Assembly (NCBI GenBank): GCA_015056105.1
Contig: SVGX01000011.1
Location: 1 to 38,435, forward strand
Direction: 5' to 3'
DNA: 38,435 nucleotides
Source: Clostridiales bacterium
GTDB lineage: Bacteria > Bacillota > Clostridia > Christensenellales > CAG-138
Position 1 is the first letter of the stretch. Every line of letters starts with the position of its first letter. Positions 1-10,767 of the stretch are shown in pieces. The position numbers and the translations under genes were made by a program. The notes beneath the pieces were generated by a model, which made no database searches, was not told the origin of the DNA, and saw only the letters and a list, made by a program, of their open reading frames with translations.

Positions 1-1839
<1,839 letters not shown>

Positions 1840-1871
1840 TGTGTTTCTCTCCCTTCCGTCCCGGTTGGTTC

Positions 1872-4800
1872 TTACTGTTCGCCGTCTTCGCCGTCAAACA
1901 CGGTGAAGCCGTCAAACTGCGCATCGTCTGCCCCCTCTTCATCATCTTCGCCGAAATCGAAATCATCGAATTCGTTGAATGCGTCGCCGGCAGTGGGCAG
2001 CAGCGTGGGCGCGTCTTCGGTGCCCGCAATGTTCACATCGATGGGCGCCGCATCGTCTTCATCGACAAGCTCGCCGATCTTGATCTCTTCCTTGTTTTCC
2101 GCAAGCACCTTGATGTCAAGGCCAAGGGACTGGAGCTCCTTGATGAGTACCTTGAAGGATTCGGGAACGCCGGGTTCAGGCACGTTTTCGCCCTTCACGA
2201 TGGCCTCATAGGTCTTGACGCGGCCGACCACGTCGTCCGACTTGACGGTGAGGATCTCCTGCAGGGTGTTAGCGGCGCCGTAGGCTTCGAGCGCCCAAAC
2301 TTCCATTTCGCCGAAGCGCTGGCCGCCAAACTGGGCTTTGCCGCCAAGAGGCTGCTGCGTGACGAGGGAGTAGGGGCCTGTGGAGCGGGCGTGGATCTTG
2401 TCGTCCACCAGGTGGTGGAGCTTGAGGTAGTACATGTAACCGACGGATACGCGGTTTTCAAAGGGTTCGCCGCTGCGGCCGTCGTAAAGGATGGTCTTGC
2501 CGTCCGCATCGCGGCCCGCCTGGGTAAGAAGACCCTTGATGTCCTCTTCGGAAGCGCCGTCGAATACGGGGGTGGCGATGTGCCAGCCAAGGGACTTGGC
2601 GGCCATGCCAAGGTGCAGTTCGAGAACCTGACCGATGTTCATACGGGAAGGAACGCCGAGGGGGTTCAGCACGATCTGAAGCGGCGTGCCGTCGGGCAGG
2701 AAGGGCATATCCTCTTCGGGGAGGATGCGGGAAATAACACCCTTGTTGCCGTGGCGGCCTGCCATCTTGTCACCAACGGAGATCTTACGCTTCTGGGCGA
2801 TGTAAACGCGCACCAGCTCGTTGACTCCCGGAGGCAGCTCGTCTTTGTTTTCGCGGGTGAAGACCTTGACATCCACAATGACGCCGCCTTCGCCGTGGGG
2901 CACACGGAGGGAGGTGTCGCGGACTTCGCGGGCCTTCTCGCCGAAGATGGCGCGAAGCAGACGCTCTTCCGCGGTGAGCTCGGTCTCGCCCTTCGGGGTG
3001 ACCTTACCGACAAGGATATCGCCGCTTCTGACTTCCGCGCCGATGCGGATGATGCCGCGCTCGTCAAGGTCGGCCAGCGCGTCTTCGCCCACATTGGGGA
3101 TATCGCGGGTGATCTCTTCTTCGCCGAGCTTGGTATCGCGGGCTTCGGTCTCATGCTCCTCGATGTGGATGGAGGTGTAAACATCCTCCTTCACGAGCTT
3201 CTCGCTGATGAGAACGGCGTCCTCGTAGTTGTAGCCTTCCCAGGTCATGAAGCCGATGAGAATGTTGCGGCCGAGGGCGATCTCGCCCTGCTCGGTGGAA
3301 GCACCGTCCGCAAGTACGTCACCCTTCTTCACCCGGTCGCCGGCCTTCACGATGGGCCTCTGGTTGATGCAGGTGCCCTGGTTGGAACGCTGGAACTTGA
3401 TGAGTTTGTACTGGTGACGGATGCCGTCATCGGATTCGGTGACCACCTTATCCGCGCTGACGGAAACAACGGTGGCATCCTCGCGGGCAAGCACCACAAC
3501 GCCGCTGTCGTGGGCGGCCTTGTATTCCATACCGGTGCCGACAACGGGGGCTTCCGGCACGAGGAGCGGCACGGCCTGACGCTGCATGTTGGAACCCATC
3601 AGCGCGCGGTTCGCGTCGTCGTTTTCAAGGAAGGGGATCATCGCCGTCGCCACGGAAACGAGCTGCTTGGGCGAAACGTCAACGTAGTCCACTTCGGTGT
3701 TCTTTACTTCGATGATCTGGTCGAGCCTGCGGGCGATGACACGCTCCTTGTCGAACCAGATCCTGCCGTCTTCGTGCCTGCTGGTGGGCTCGCTGGCCTG
3801 CGCCACGATGAAATCATCCTCTTCGTCGGCAGTCAGGTACACGATGTCCTCAAGGATGGTGCGGTTCTTCGCATCCACCTTGCGGTACGGCGCTTCGATG
3901 AAACCGTACTTATTGATGCGGGCATAGGTGGAAAGGGAGTTAATAAGACCGATGTTGGGACCTTCGGGGGTCTCAATGGGGCACATGCGGCCGTAGTGGG
4001 AATAGTGAACGTCGCGCACATCGAAGGTGGCGCGCTCACGGTTGAGACCGCCGGGGCCGAGAGCGGAGAGACGGCGCTTGTGGGTCAGCTCCGCAAGGGG
4101 GTTGGTCTGATCCATGAACTGGGACAGCTGGCTCGAACCGAAGAATTCCTTGATGGCAGCGGTCACAGGGCGGATGTTGATAAGGTTGGAGGGCATGGCG
4201 GTATCCATATCCTGCAGGCTCATGCGCTCGCGCACAACGCGCTCAAGGCGGGTCATGCCAACGCGGATCTGGTTCTGCAGAAGCTCGCCCACGCTGCGGA
4301 TGCGGCGGTTGCCCAGATGGTCGATATCATCGGTGCGGCCGATGCCGTAGTTCATGCCGATCAGATAGCTGATGGATGCCACGATGTCATCGGGCACGAT
4401 GTGGCGGGGGATCAGGTCATACACATGGACCTTGAGGAATTCCTTTTTGGCCTCTTCATCCATTTCCTTCGCCTCCTCAAGCAGCTGCATGAGGGTGGGG
4501 TAGTGGACCTTCTCGTTGAGGCCCGCCTCTTCGGGATCGAAGGAAAGGAACCTGGAAGCATCCACAAAGTGGTTGCCGAGGACCTTGATCTTTTTATCCT
4601 CAATGGCAAGGTAAACATATTTGATGCCGGCGTCTTCGATGGCCTTTGCGGCTTCGCGGGAGATCACTTCGCCTTCCGCAGCAAGAAGTTCACCGGTGGT
4701 CTTGTCAACAACGGTCTCCGCGCTCACAAAGCCCGCGATGCGGGAAGCGAGGGAAAGCTTTTTGTTGAACTTATAGCGGCCGACGCGAGCAAGGTCATAG

Positions 4801-5588
4801 CGCTTGTCGAAGAAGAGCGCGTTGAGAAGGCTGCGGGCGCTTTCCTCCGTGGGAGGCTCGCCGGGACGCTGACGCTTGTAAATCTCGATAAGACCGTCCT
4901 CGACGGACTTGGTGGTATCCTTTTCAAGGGTCGTCAAAAGACGCTCCTCTTCGCCGAGGAGGTCGATGATCTCCGCATTGGTGCCGTAGCCGAGGGCACG
5001 AAGAAGCGCGGTAATGAACACCTTGCGCTGGCGGTCGATCTTGACATACATGATCTCGTTGGAGTCGGTCTCATACTCAAGCCAGGCACCGCGGTTGGGG
5101 ATCACCTGAGCGGAGAAAAGGTGCTTGCCCACCTTGTCGATGGCCTCGGTGAAATATACGCCGGGGGAGCGCACAAGCTGGCTGACGATAACGCGCTCTG
5201 CGCCGTTGATGATGAAGGTGCCCTGCTCGGTCATCAGCGGGAAATCGCCCATGAAGACAGGCTGCTCCTTCACTTCGCCCGTTTCCTTATTGATAAGGCG
5301 GACGATAACGCGAAGCGGAGCGGAGAAATTCACATCCCGCTCTTTGCATTCTTCCACGGAGTATTTAGGGTGGTCAAAGTCGATGTTATAGTCCACAAAT
5401 TCGAGGACCAGCTTTTCGGAATAGTCGGTGATGGGCGAGATATCCGCCAATACCTCTTTAAGATCTTCCTTGACGAACCGCTCATAGGAATTCTTCTGAA
5501 TTTCAATGAGGTCGGGCATGTCAAGAACTTCGTTGATACGGGAGAAGCTCATGCGCTTCCTTGTGCCCATCTGCACTTCATGCACCAT
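1872..5588 (-). CDS. rpoB: DNA-directed RNA polymerase subunit beta
   Basis: Complete second-largest RNA polymerase core subunit, 1238 aa. The track starts at a GTG (5597), but that codon overlaps the AGGAG. The ATG at 5588 ([15 protein letters not shown]) sits 8 nt behind AGGAG and matches the usual clostridial N-terminus. The rifampicin-binding region reads [23 protein letters not shown] and LSALGPGG, with all classical positions in the drug-sensitive state. [21 protein letters not shown] and the [11 protein letters not shown] switch region are intact. The C-terminus is a ~60-residue acidic D/E-rich tail, a Bacillota trait. rpoC follows after 32 nt. Upstream there is no rplJ-rplL: the gene has its own consensus promoter and a ~165-nt leader, and the next gene upstream is yacL. 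Confidence 0.98.
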   Translation of the reverse strand: MVHEVQMGTRKRMSFSRINEVLDMPDLIEIQKNSYERFVKEDLKEVLADISPITDYSEKLVLEFVDYNIDFDHPKYSVEECKERDVNFSAPLRVIVRLINKETGEVKEQPVFMGDFPLMTEQGTFIINGAERVIVSQLVRSPGVYFTEAIDKVGKHLFSAQVIPNRGAWLEYETDSNEIMYVKIDRQRKVFITALLRALGYGTNAEIIDLLGEEERLLTTLEKDTTKSVEDGLIEIYKRQRPGEPPTEESARSLLNALFFDKRYDLARVGRYKFNKKLSLASRIAGFVSAETVVDKTTGELLAAEGEVISREAAKAIEDAGIKYVYLAIEDKKIKVLGNHFVDASRFLSFDPEEAGLNEKVHYPTLMQLLEEAKEMDEEAKKEFLKVHVYDLIPRHIVPDDIVASISYLIGMNYGIGRTDDIDHLGNRRIRSVGELLQNQIRVGMTRLERVVRERMSLQDMDTAMPSNLINIRPVTAAIKEFFGSSQLSQFMDQTNPLAELTHKRRLSALGPGGLNRERATFDVRDVHYSHYGRMCPIETPEGPNIGLINSLSTYARINKYGFIEAPYRKVDAKNRTILEDIVYLTADEEDDFIVAQASEPTSRHEDGRIWFDKERVIARRLDQIIEVKNTEVDYVDVSPKQLVSVATAMIPFLENDDANRALMGSNMQRQAVPLLVPEAPVVGTGMEYKAAHDSGVVVLAREDATVVSVSADKVVTESDDGIRHQYKLIKFQRSNQGTCINQRPIVKAGDRVKKGDVLADGASTEQGEIALGRNILIGFMTWEGYNYEDAVLISEKLVKEDVYTSIHIEEHETEARDTKLGEEEITRDIPNVGEDALADLDERGIIRIGAEVRSGDILVGKVTPKGETELTAEERLLRAIFGEKAREVRDTSLRVPHGEGGVIVDVKVFTRENKDELPPGVNELVRVYIAQKRKISVGDKMAGRHGNKGVISRILPEEDMPFLPDGTPLQIVLNPLGVPSRMNIGQVLELHLGMAAKSLGWHIATPVFDGASEEDIKGLLTQAGRDADGKTILYDGRSGEPFENRVSVGYMYYLKLHHLVDDKIHARSTGPYSLVTQQPLGGKAQFGGQRFGEMEVWALEAYGAANTLQEILTVKSDDVVGRVKTYEAIVKGENVPEPGVPESFKVLIKELQSLGLDIKVLAENKEEIKIGELVDEDDAAPIDVNIAGTEDAPTLLPTAGDAFNEFDDFDFGEDDEEGADDAQFDGFTVFDGEDGEQ

Positions 5589-5759
5589 CGCGTTCACTCC
5601 TATACTTTCACCGCGTTTGCGGCTTGATTGCCGGGTGCGTCACCCCAGCGGACATTTTTCCCAATTTGAATATATTCCATACCCAAATTCAGCCAAATCT
5701 GCGTTTATGCCGGAAAAAGCTGACAATCCGCACAGATTACCATGCTAACGCAGTTTATT

Positions 5760-5788
5760 ATTGTATCACCGGCTGTCAAGCTTGTCAA
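5760..5788 (-). promoter_or_regulatory. Sigma-A promoter of rpoBC
   Basis: On the minus strand TTGACA (5783-5788), a 17-nt spacer and TACAAT (5760-5765) form a near-perfect vegetative promoter. Transcription would start near 5753, leaving a ~165-nt leader before the rpoB ATG. The leader contains possible pairings (CTGCGTT with AACGCAG; GGGTG-ACG-CACCC; CCGC-AAAC-GCGG just before the Shine-Dalgarno). No U-tract terminator is apparent. The rest of 5589-5931 is AT-rich and holds no gene that I can support. Confidence 0.8.
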
Positions 5789-5886
5789 CGCATATAAAAG
5801 GTTTTTTTCCGATTTTTCTGGGTTTTTTTGCCGTTTTTCGTGAAATGATATATTTATAAAAGGAAAAGAAAGCGGTTTCACACAAA

Positions 5887-5918
5887 CGCGCCCCGGCGAA
5901 AAACTCCGCCGGGGCGCG
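5887..5918 (-). terminator. Hairpin terminator after yacL
   Basis: A perfect 12-bp stem, CGCGCCCCGGCG / CGCCGGGGCGCG, with an 8-nt loop lies 14 nt past the yacL stop. It is followed on the minus strand by TTTGTGTG, so the U-tract is weak. It separates yacL transcription from the rpoB promoter. Confidence 0.7.
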
Positions 5919-5931
5919 GGGCATGTCTTTT

Positions 5932-7023
5932 TTACTTGATTTTCGCGAAGATCATCCTGCCGGCAGCGGTCTGCAGCACGCTTGTCACGACCGCTTCCAC
6001 CGTTTCGCCCACGCGTTTTTTGCCGCCGTCCACCACGATCATGGTGCCGTCATCAAGGTAGGCGACACCCTGGCCGGCCTCCTTGCCTTCCTTCACGACG
6101 GTAATGGTCATCTCCTCGCCGGGAATGACCACGGACTTGATGGCGTTGGCAAGCTCGTTGATATTGAGCACCGGTACCCGCTGTACGCCCGCCACCTTGT
6201 TGAGGTTGTAATCGTTGGTCACCACAACGCCGCCAAGGTCGTAGGCAAGGCGGATCAGCTTCGCATCCACCTCGGCGATTTCCTCGTAATCGGTCTCATT
6301 GACACGGATGGGAATGTCGAGCTCTTCCTGCATTTTGTTGAGGATATCAAGGCCGCGGCGTCCCCTGTTGCGCTTGAGGGAATCGGCGCTGTCGGCAATG
6401 TGGCGAAGTTCCTGCAGCACAAAGCCCGGCACCACCAGCGTGCCTTCAATAATGCCGGTGCGGCAGATATCCGCGATGCGCCCATCGATGATGACGGAGG
6501 TGTCGAGCACCTTCGGCCTTGCGGCGGCGCTGGTCTTGCCGCTTTTATCCTTCGTGCCCCGCTTGAACCAGCCGGGCATGTTGATCTCCCCCTTGCGCCT
6601 TGTGACGGTGGTCCAGCCAAGGTAGCCGAGCATCAGATACAGCACGATATTCACCATCAGCTCCAGCCATTTGATGGGGATGCTGGCGGTCAGGGTGCTC
6701 AGGAGAAAGGCGATCACAAGGCCCACGACAAGGCCCACGACCCCAAGGAATATCTCCGAAAGCGCCATTTCGGAAAGTGCCGCTTCCATCCTTCGCAGGA
6801 AGGTGATAAAGCCATCGATGATGTGCGGGGAAATAATAAAAAAGATGATTCCGAAAAGAAGACCCGCCGCAATAAAGATGACCGGTATCACCCAGGAAAG
6901 CAGAGCATCATACATGCTCAGCATCCCGAAGGAAACGAACAGCCGGTTCAGACCTTCCACAGCCGCAACACCCAGGAACATGCCGAAGGCAGCCGCGAAA
7001 AGCCGCGCGATTTTTCTCGCCAA
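5932..7023 (-). CDS. PIN/TRAM domain membrane protein (YacL family)
   Basis: Predicted membrane-anchored ribonuclease-like protein, 363 aa from the TTG start chosen here; the family is usually ~360 aa. The N-terminal third holds several hydrophobic segments (about residues 5-130). It is followed by a PIN domain beginning VLDTSVIIDGRIADI with the acidic nuclease residues (LDTS, DGR, later VVTNDYNLNKVA). A C-terminal TRAM domain (MTITVVKEGKEAGQGVAYLDDGTMIVV) would bind RNA. The track extends to 7098, but those extra residues (FIFIFIFIF) come from an AAATAA-rich spacer. GGAG lies 9 nt before the TTG at 7023. The gene follows carD by 96 nt on the same strand, a pairing common in Bacillota. The exact RNA substrate is unknown. 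Confidence 0.9.
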   Translation of the reverse strand: MARKIARLFAAAFGMFLGVAAVEGLNRLFVSFGMLSMYDALLSWVIPVIFIAAGLLFGIIFFIISPHIIDGFITFLRRMEAALSEMALSEIFLGVVGLVVGLVIAFLLSTLTASIPIKWLELMVNIVLYLMLGYLGWTTVTRRKGEINMPGWFKRGTKDKSGKTSAAARPKVLDTSVIIDGRIADICRTGIIEGTLVVPGFVLQELRHIADSADSLKRNRGRRGLDILNKMQEELDIPIRVNETDYEEIAEVDAKLIRLAYDLGGVVVTNDYNLNKVAGVQRVPVLNINELANAIKSVVIPGEEMTITVVKEGKEAGQGVAYLDDGTMIVVDGGKKRVGETVEAVVTSVLQTAAGRMIFAKIK

Positions 7024-7119
7024 ATTGATCACGCTCCTTTTTCGCCCGAAGGCTTTTTTAAAAATAAAAATAAAAATAAATATAAATGAATGGCACATCC
7101 CGTGCCGCAGCTTGCTTTA

Positions 7120-7587
7120 TTATCCGCCGACGCTGCGGAAAAGCTCTTCCGCACTGCGGCCGCTTGCAGCGCTCAGCTCCGAAACGAGGACCTGCCGCGC
7201 GCCGGCAAGCATCTTCCTCTCCCCGGAGGAAAGGCCCTTTTCCGCTTCCCGCCTTACAAGGCAGCGGACCACCTCCGCCACCTCATACACGCTGCCGCGT
7301 CTGAGTTTTTCATAGTTTTCCCGGTAACGCTGGTTCCAGTTGCCGCTTTCCTCCGGCGGCTCTTCCCTGAGAAAAGCAAGCACCCTTTCACATTCGTCGG
7401 CACCGATCACATAGCGAAGCCCCACGCTTTCCGCCCGCTTGACGGGCACGAAAGCGGTCATCCTGCCGATGAGAAAGCGCAGCACATAATAGCTTGCCGT
7501 TTCGCCAAGCACCGTGCGCTCTTCGATCCCCTCTATTTCGCCTACGCCATGCATCGGGTAACACACCCGCTCGCCGACCTTGAACAC
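7120..7587 (-). CDS. carD: CarD family transcriptional regulator
   Basis: RNA-polymerase-binding regulator of the CarD/CdnL family, 155 aa from the GTG start (VFKVGERVCYPMHGVGEIEGI). AAAGGA lies ~10 nt upstream of this GTG; the track's extra 18 residues (MISENFF...) precede the Shine-Dalgarno and do not fit the family N-terminus. The N-terminal ~60 residues form the Tudor-like RNAP-interacting domain. The rest is the helical DNA-binding domain, including the basic patch NWNQRYRENYEKLRRG. CarD proteins stabilise the open promoter complex by contacting the RNAP beta subunit, whose gene lies nearby in this window. It has its own strong promoter and is probably transcribed together with yacL. Confidence 0.93.
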   Translation of the reverse strand: MFKVGERVCYPMHGVGEIEGIEERTVLGETASYYVLRFLIGRMTAFVPVKRAESVGLRYVIGADECERVLAFLREEPPEESGNWNQRYRENYEKLRRGSVYEVAEVVRCLVRREAEKGLSSGERKMLAGARQVLVSELSAASGRSAEELFRSVGG

Positions 7588-7670
7588 GGCTTTTTCATCC
7601 TTTCTGAAACTGTACGGTAAAAAGAAATTTTCTGAAATCATGATAGGGAAAGGTATATCTTGCTATCATA

Positions 7671-7700
7671 ATTATAAACTTCCGCTGCCGCGCTTGTCAA
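7671..7700 (-). promoter_or_regulatory. Sigma-A promoter of carD-yacL
   Basis: On the minus strand TTGACA (7695-7700), an 18-nt spacer and TATAAT (7671-7676) are both perfect consensus hexamers. They lie in the 82-nt gap after rarA. The leader to the carD GTG is ~77 nt and contains an ATGATAG...CTATCAT inverted repeat of unknown role. Confidence 0.8.
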
Positions 7701-7723
7701 AGGAAAGAGCACGTTTCGGCATG

Positions 7724-9094
7724 TTACGGCTCTTCCTTTATGCTCTTCATGCCGTGTTTCGGCATGCCGCCCGGGATCTCCTCTTCCCGGAAGGTCCTGC
7801 CGCTGCGGATGTGATTTTCCCGTATCTTCGCTTCGTTTCCGAGGCTGCCGGGGATATAGTACCGCCTGCCCTTCACGGAAGGGGGCATGTATTCCTGCTC
7901 CACCACATGGCCGGGATAATCATGGGGATACTTGTAGCCCTTGCCGTGTCCAAGTTTTTCCGCACCGTAAAAGGCAGTATCCCGAAGGTGGATGGGCACG
8001 GGCTCATCCACCGTGGTCTTTGCATCCCGGAATGCCGCATCCACCGCACATACGATAGCGTTGGATTTCGGGCTTTCGCAAAGAAAGATAATGGCCTGGG
8101 CAAGGGGCAGCCTTGCTTCCGGCATGCCGATATGTTCAAGGGCTGTGGCGGCAGAGACCGCCTGTACCATAGCCTGGGGATTCGCAAGGCCGATATCCTC
8201 CGATGCGTGGGCGATGAGCCGCCTTGCGATAATGCGCGGATCCACCCCCGCGTAAACAAGCCTTGCAAACCAGGCAAGAGCCGCATCGCTGTCGCCGCCG
8301 CGAAGGCTTTTGCAGAAGGCGGAAAGCATATCGTAAAACTGCTGGTCGTCACACTTGACCACCTTTTGCTGCACGGATTCCGCCGCCACCGCAAGGTCGA
8401 TGCGGATAACGCCATCCGCGGGGGGCGTGGTGCGTACCGCAAGCTCCAGCGCATTGAGGGCCGAGCGGGCATCTCCGTTTGCGATCCGGGCGATGTGGGC
8501 AAATGCGTCGGGATCGACGGCAACACTGTAATTGCCAAGGCCCCGCTCCTTATCCGAAAGGGCGGCGCGCATGGCGCTTTCCACATCCTCCGTGGAGAGG
8601 GGATAGAACTGAAAGAGCCTGCACCTTGATACCACGGCGCTCGTCATGGATACCATGGGGTTTTCCGTAGTGGAGCCGATAAAGCGGATCACGCCGCTTT
8701 CAAGGGCGGGAAGGATGCTGTCTGACTGGGTCTTTGACCAGCGGTGGCACTCGTCGAGCAGCAGGTATGTGCTCTGCCCGTAAAGGGCAAGAGCTTTTTC
8801 CGCCTCTTCGATGACGGCGCGCACTTCCTTCACGCCGGCGGTGACGGCGTTGAGCTTCGCAATGCGCGCGCCGGTGGTGTTGGCAATGACGCTTGCAAGG
8901 GTGGTCTTGCCGCAGCCCGGCGGGCCGAAGAAGATGGAGCTTGTCAGGCTGTCCGTTTCGATGGCGCGGCGAAGGAGCCTTCCCTTCCCCACGATATGCG
9001 CCTGCCCGATAAATTCATCCAGCGTGCGCGGGCGCATCCGGTCCGCAAGGGGCGCGCGCTTCTGCGCATTGCCCGAAAAAAGGTCTCCCTGCAT
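7724..9094 (-). CDS. rarA: Replication-associated recombination protein A (AAA+ ATPase)
   Basis: RarA/MgsA clamp-loader-like AAA+ ATPase acting at stalled replication forks, 456 aa, about the usual 420-450. The N-terminus has the family box PLADRMRPRTLDEFIGQ. Walker A is GPPGCGKTT (about residues 57-65) and Walker B is LLLDECHRWSKTQSD. Sensor 1 lies in IRFIGSTTENPMV, and the arginine finger/lid in VVSRCRLFQFYPL. The C-terminal half is the helical tetramerisation domain with PEARLPLAQAIIFLCESPKSN and HDYPGHVVEQEYMPP. A slight oddity is Cys in DECHRW where most homologues have Ile. The ATG follows GGGAG at 8 nt. It is monocistronic, with its own promoter and carD's promoter right after its stop. 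Confidence 0.95.
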   Translation of the reverse strand: MQGDLFSGNAQKRAPLADRMRPRTLDEFIGQAHIVGKGRLLRRAIETDSLTSSIFFGPPGCGKTTLASVIANTTGARIAKLNAVTAGVKEVRAVIEEAEKALALYGQSTYLLLDECHRWSKTQSDSILPALESGVIRFIGSTTENPMVSMTSAVVSRCRLFQFYPLSTEDVESAMRAALSDKERGLGNYSVAVDPDAFAHIARIANGDARSALNALELAVRTTPPADGVIRIDLAVAAESVQQKVVKCDDQQFYDMLSAFCKSLRGGDSDAALAWFARLVYAGVDPRIIARRLIAHASEDIGLANPQAMVQAVSAATALEHIGMPEARLPLAQAIIFLCESPKSNAIVCAVDAAFRDAKTTVDEPVPIHLRDTAFYGAEKLGHGKGYKYPHDYPGHVVEQEYMPPSVKGRRYYIPGSLGNEAKIRENHIRSGRTFREEEIPGGMPKHGMKSIKEEP

Positions 9095-9134
9095 GGCATT
9101 GGCTCCCGTTTTTTACATAGAATGGTTTGCTGTC

Positions 9135-9164
9135 ATTATACATGCTGCCCGGCGTTTTCCGCAA
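9135..9164 (-). promoter_or_regulatory. Probable promoter of rarA
   Basis: A perfect TATAAT on the minus strand (9135-9140) is preceded at 18 nt by TTGCGG (9159-9164), a weak -35. It lies 41 nt before the rarA ATG. The remaining ~190 nt up to the MATE gene contain no supported gene. Confidence 0.55.
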
Positions 9165-9279
9165 CGGCTCTTTCCTCTTCCCCTCCTTTCCTTTGCAAAG
9201 AGTTCACAAAAATGCAATGCCCGGTGCTGCTGTTATTCTCTCTGCATCCTGCCGGCATATTTCTTTAAATATAAAACCA

Positions 9280-9309
9280 TTTACTTTCACCCATGCCGCA
9301 ATGTAATAT
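9280..9309 (+). promoter_or_regulatory. Possible promoter of the MATE gene
   Basis: TTTACT (9280-9285), an 18-nt spacer and TAATAT (9304-9309) lie ~50 nt before the ATG at 9361. Each hexamer is an imperfect match, so this is tentative. Confidence 0.35.
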
Positions 9310-9360
9310 AGTATTGATACTTGCGGCCGTCACCACCGGCCCGGAAAGGGATCTATCTCT

Positions 9361-10767
9361 ATGCGAGCAAGCCGCGCAATCAACATTCTTGATGAAAGCG
9401 TATCCGCGCCGCGGATCATCTGGCGCCTTGCATGGCCCACCATCCTTGAGCAGATGCTCGTTTCCATCGTGCAGTATGTGGATACGGCGATGGTCGGATC
9501 GCTCGGCAAAAACGCCACCGCTTCCATTGCTGTCACATCTTCCTTCACATGGCTGATGAACGGTTTCTTCTCCGGCATTGCCATGGGTTTCGGCGTGCCC
9601 GTGGGCCGCTATATCGGCGCGGGAAAACACGAAGAAGCCCGCACCGTCATCCGCCAGGCGGTGCTGACCATCTTCGGCTTCGGCCTGTTTGCCACACTCG
9701 TCATGCAGATCATCGCCCCCTTCCTGCCCGGCTGGCTCGGCGCGGAAGAGGCCATCCGCGGCGATGCTTCCGCCTACATTGCCATCGTCAGCTCCGTGTA
9801 TGTGTTCTCCCTCGCCATCAACGCCTGTTCGAACATACTGCGCTGCGCCGGCGATACGCGAACGCCCCTTATTTTCAATGTTGCCACCAACGTGATCAAC
9901 GTGGTGCTCAACTTCCTTTTCATCTTCCCCACCAGGGAAATGAACATCCTCGGCCTTTCCTTCACGATGCCCGGCCTCGGCCTCGGCGTCCGGGGCGCAG
10001 CCATCGCCACCGCCGCCGCCTGTGCCTTTTCCGGCACGATGCTCCTCCGGGCGCTGTTCCGGCACACCTTCCCGGCCTCCATCTCCATCAAGGATAATTT
10101 CCGGCCCGACAGGCACATCCTTGCGGATATGGTGCATCTCGGTTCCCCCATCACCTTTGAGCGCGTGATGGTATCCCTCGGGCAGATCACCCTGACGGCC
10201 CTTGTTACATCCCTCGGCACCGCTTCCCTTGCGGCCCACAGCCTTGCCACCACCGCGGAATCCATCATCTACATGCCCGCTTTCGGTATCTCCGTGGCGG
10301 CAACGGCCCTTGCGGCCCAATCCCTCGGCGCAAAGCGGCCGGATCTTGCCAAGCGCTTTGCGGATTACTGTTTGATCGGCAGCGTGATATTCATGAGCGC
10401 CATGGGTGCGGTGCTCTTCTTCGGCGGCGAATGGCTCGTTTCCCTGTTCACCCCGGACGCGGAGGTGGTCATGCTCGGCGGAAAGATCCTGCGCATCGAA
10501 GCCTTTGCGGAGCCCTTCTACGGCATCATGATGGTCGTGGTGGGTCTCCTTCGCGGCGCGCGGCAGATGAAAGCCACCTTCATCATCTCCGCCATCGGCA
10601 TGTGGGTGGTGCGTATCCCCCTGGCGCTGCTGCTGCTTGAAACCACGAGCCTTGGCCTGAGCGCCGCCTGGGTCGCCATGTTTGCGGATCTGACCACCCG
10701 CGGTATCCTGAGCCTCATCTACTTCCTCAAAGGCAGCTGGCTCAAGCGGGATACCGGCACCGCATAA
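9361..10767 (+). CDS. MATE family efflux transporter
   Basis: Multidrug and toxic compound extrusion protein, 468 aa, predicted to be an inner-membrane Na+- or H+-coupled exporter. The sequence has two homologous halves of six hydrophobic segments each. The first begins IIWRLAWPTILEQMLVSIVQYVDTAMVG and the second begins PITFERVMVSLGQITLTALV, near residue 260. Family hallmarks include the early Pro in AWPTILEQ and the D in VDTAMVGSLG. The substrate cannot be predicted. The ATG at 9361 follows AAGGGA at ~11 nt. The gene converges with the 10742-11812 gene and the two coding regions overlap by 26 nt at their 3' ends, with no terminator between them. Confidence 0.92.
   Translation: MRASRAINILDESVSAPRIIWRLAWPTILEQMLVSIVQYVDTAMVGSLGKNATASIAVTSSFTWLMNGFFSGIAMGFGVPVGRYIGAGKHEEARTVIRQAVLTIFGFGLFATLVMQIIAPFLPGWLGAEEAIRGDASAYIAIVSSVYVFSLAINACSNILRCAGDTRTPLIFNVATNVINVVLNFLFIFPTREMNILGLSFTMPGLGLGVRGAAIATAAACAFSGTMLLRALFRHTFPASISIKDNFRPDRHILADMVHLGSPITFERVMVSLGQITLTALVTSLGTASLAAHSLATTAESIIYMPAFGISVAATALAAQSLGAKRPDLAKRFADYCLIGSVIFMSAMGAVLFFGGEWLVSLFTPDAEVVMLGGKILRIEAFAEPFYGIMMVVVGLLRGARQMKATFIISAIGMWVVRIPLALLLLETTSLGLSAAWVAMFADLTTRGILSLIYFLKGSWLKRDTGTA

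Noticed and set aside
5923-7089. 388-aa plus-strand ORF opposite yacL
   Set aside because: Antisense shadow; the minus strand encodes clear PIN and TRAM motifs.
7024-7098. N-terminal FIFIFIFIF extension of YacL
   Set aside because: Produced by an AAATAA-rich spacer upstream of the Shine-Dalgarno; the TTG at 7023 fits the family length.
7060-7119. Weak hairpin GGCAC-GGGAT-GTGCC after carD followed by AT-rich sequence
   Set aside because: A 5-bp stem with the T-rich part displaced by several bases is too weak to call a terminator; carD and yacL are probably cotranscribed.
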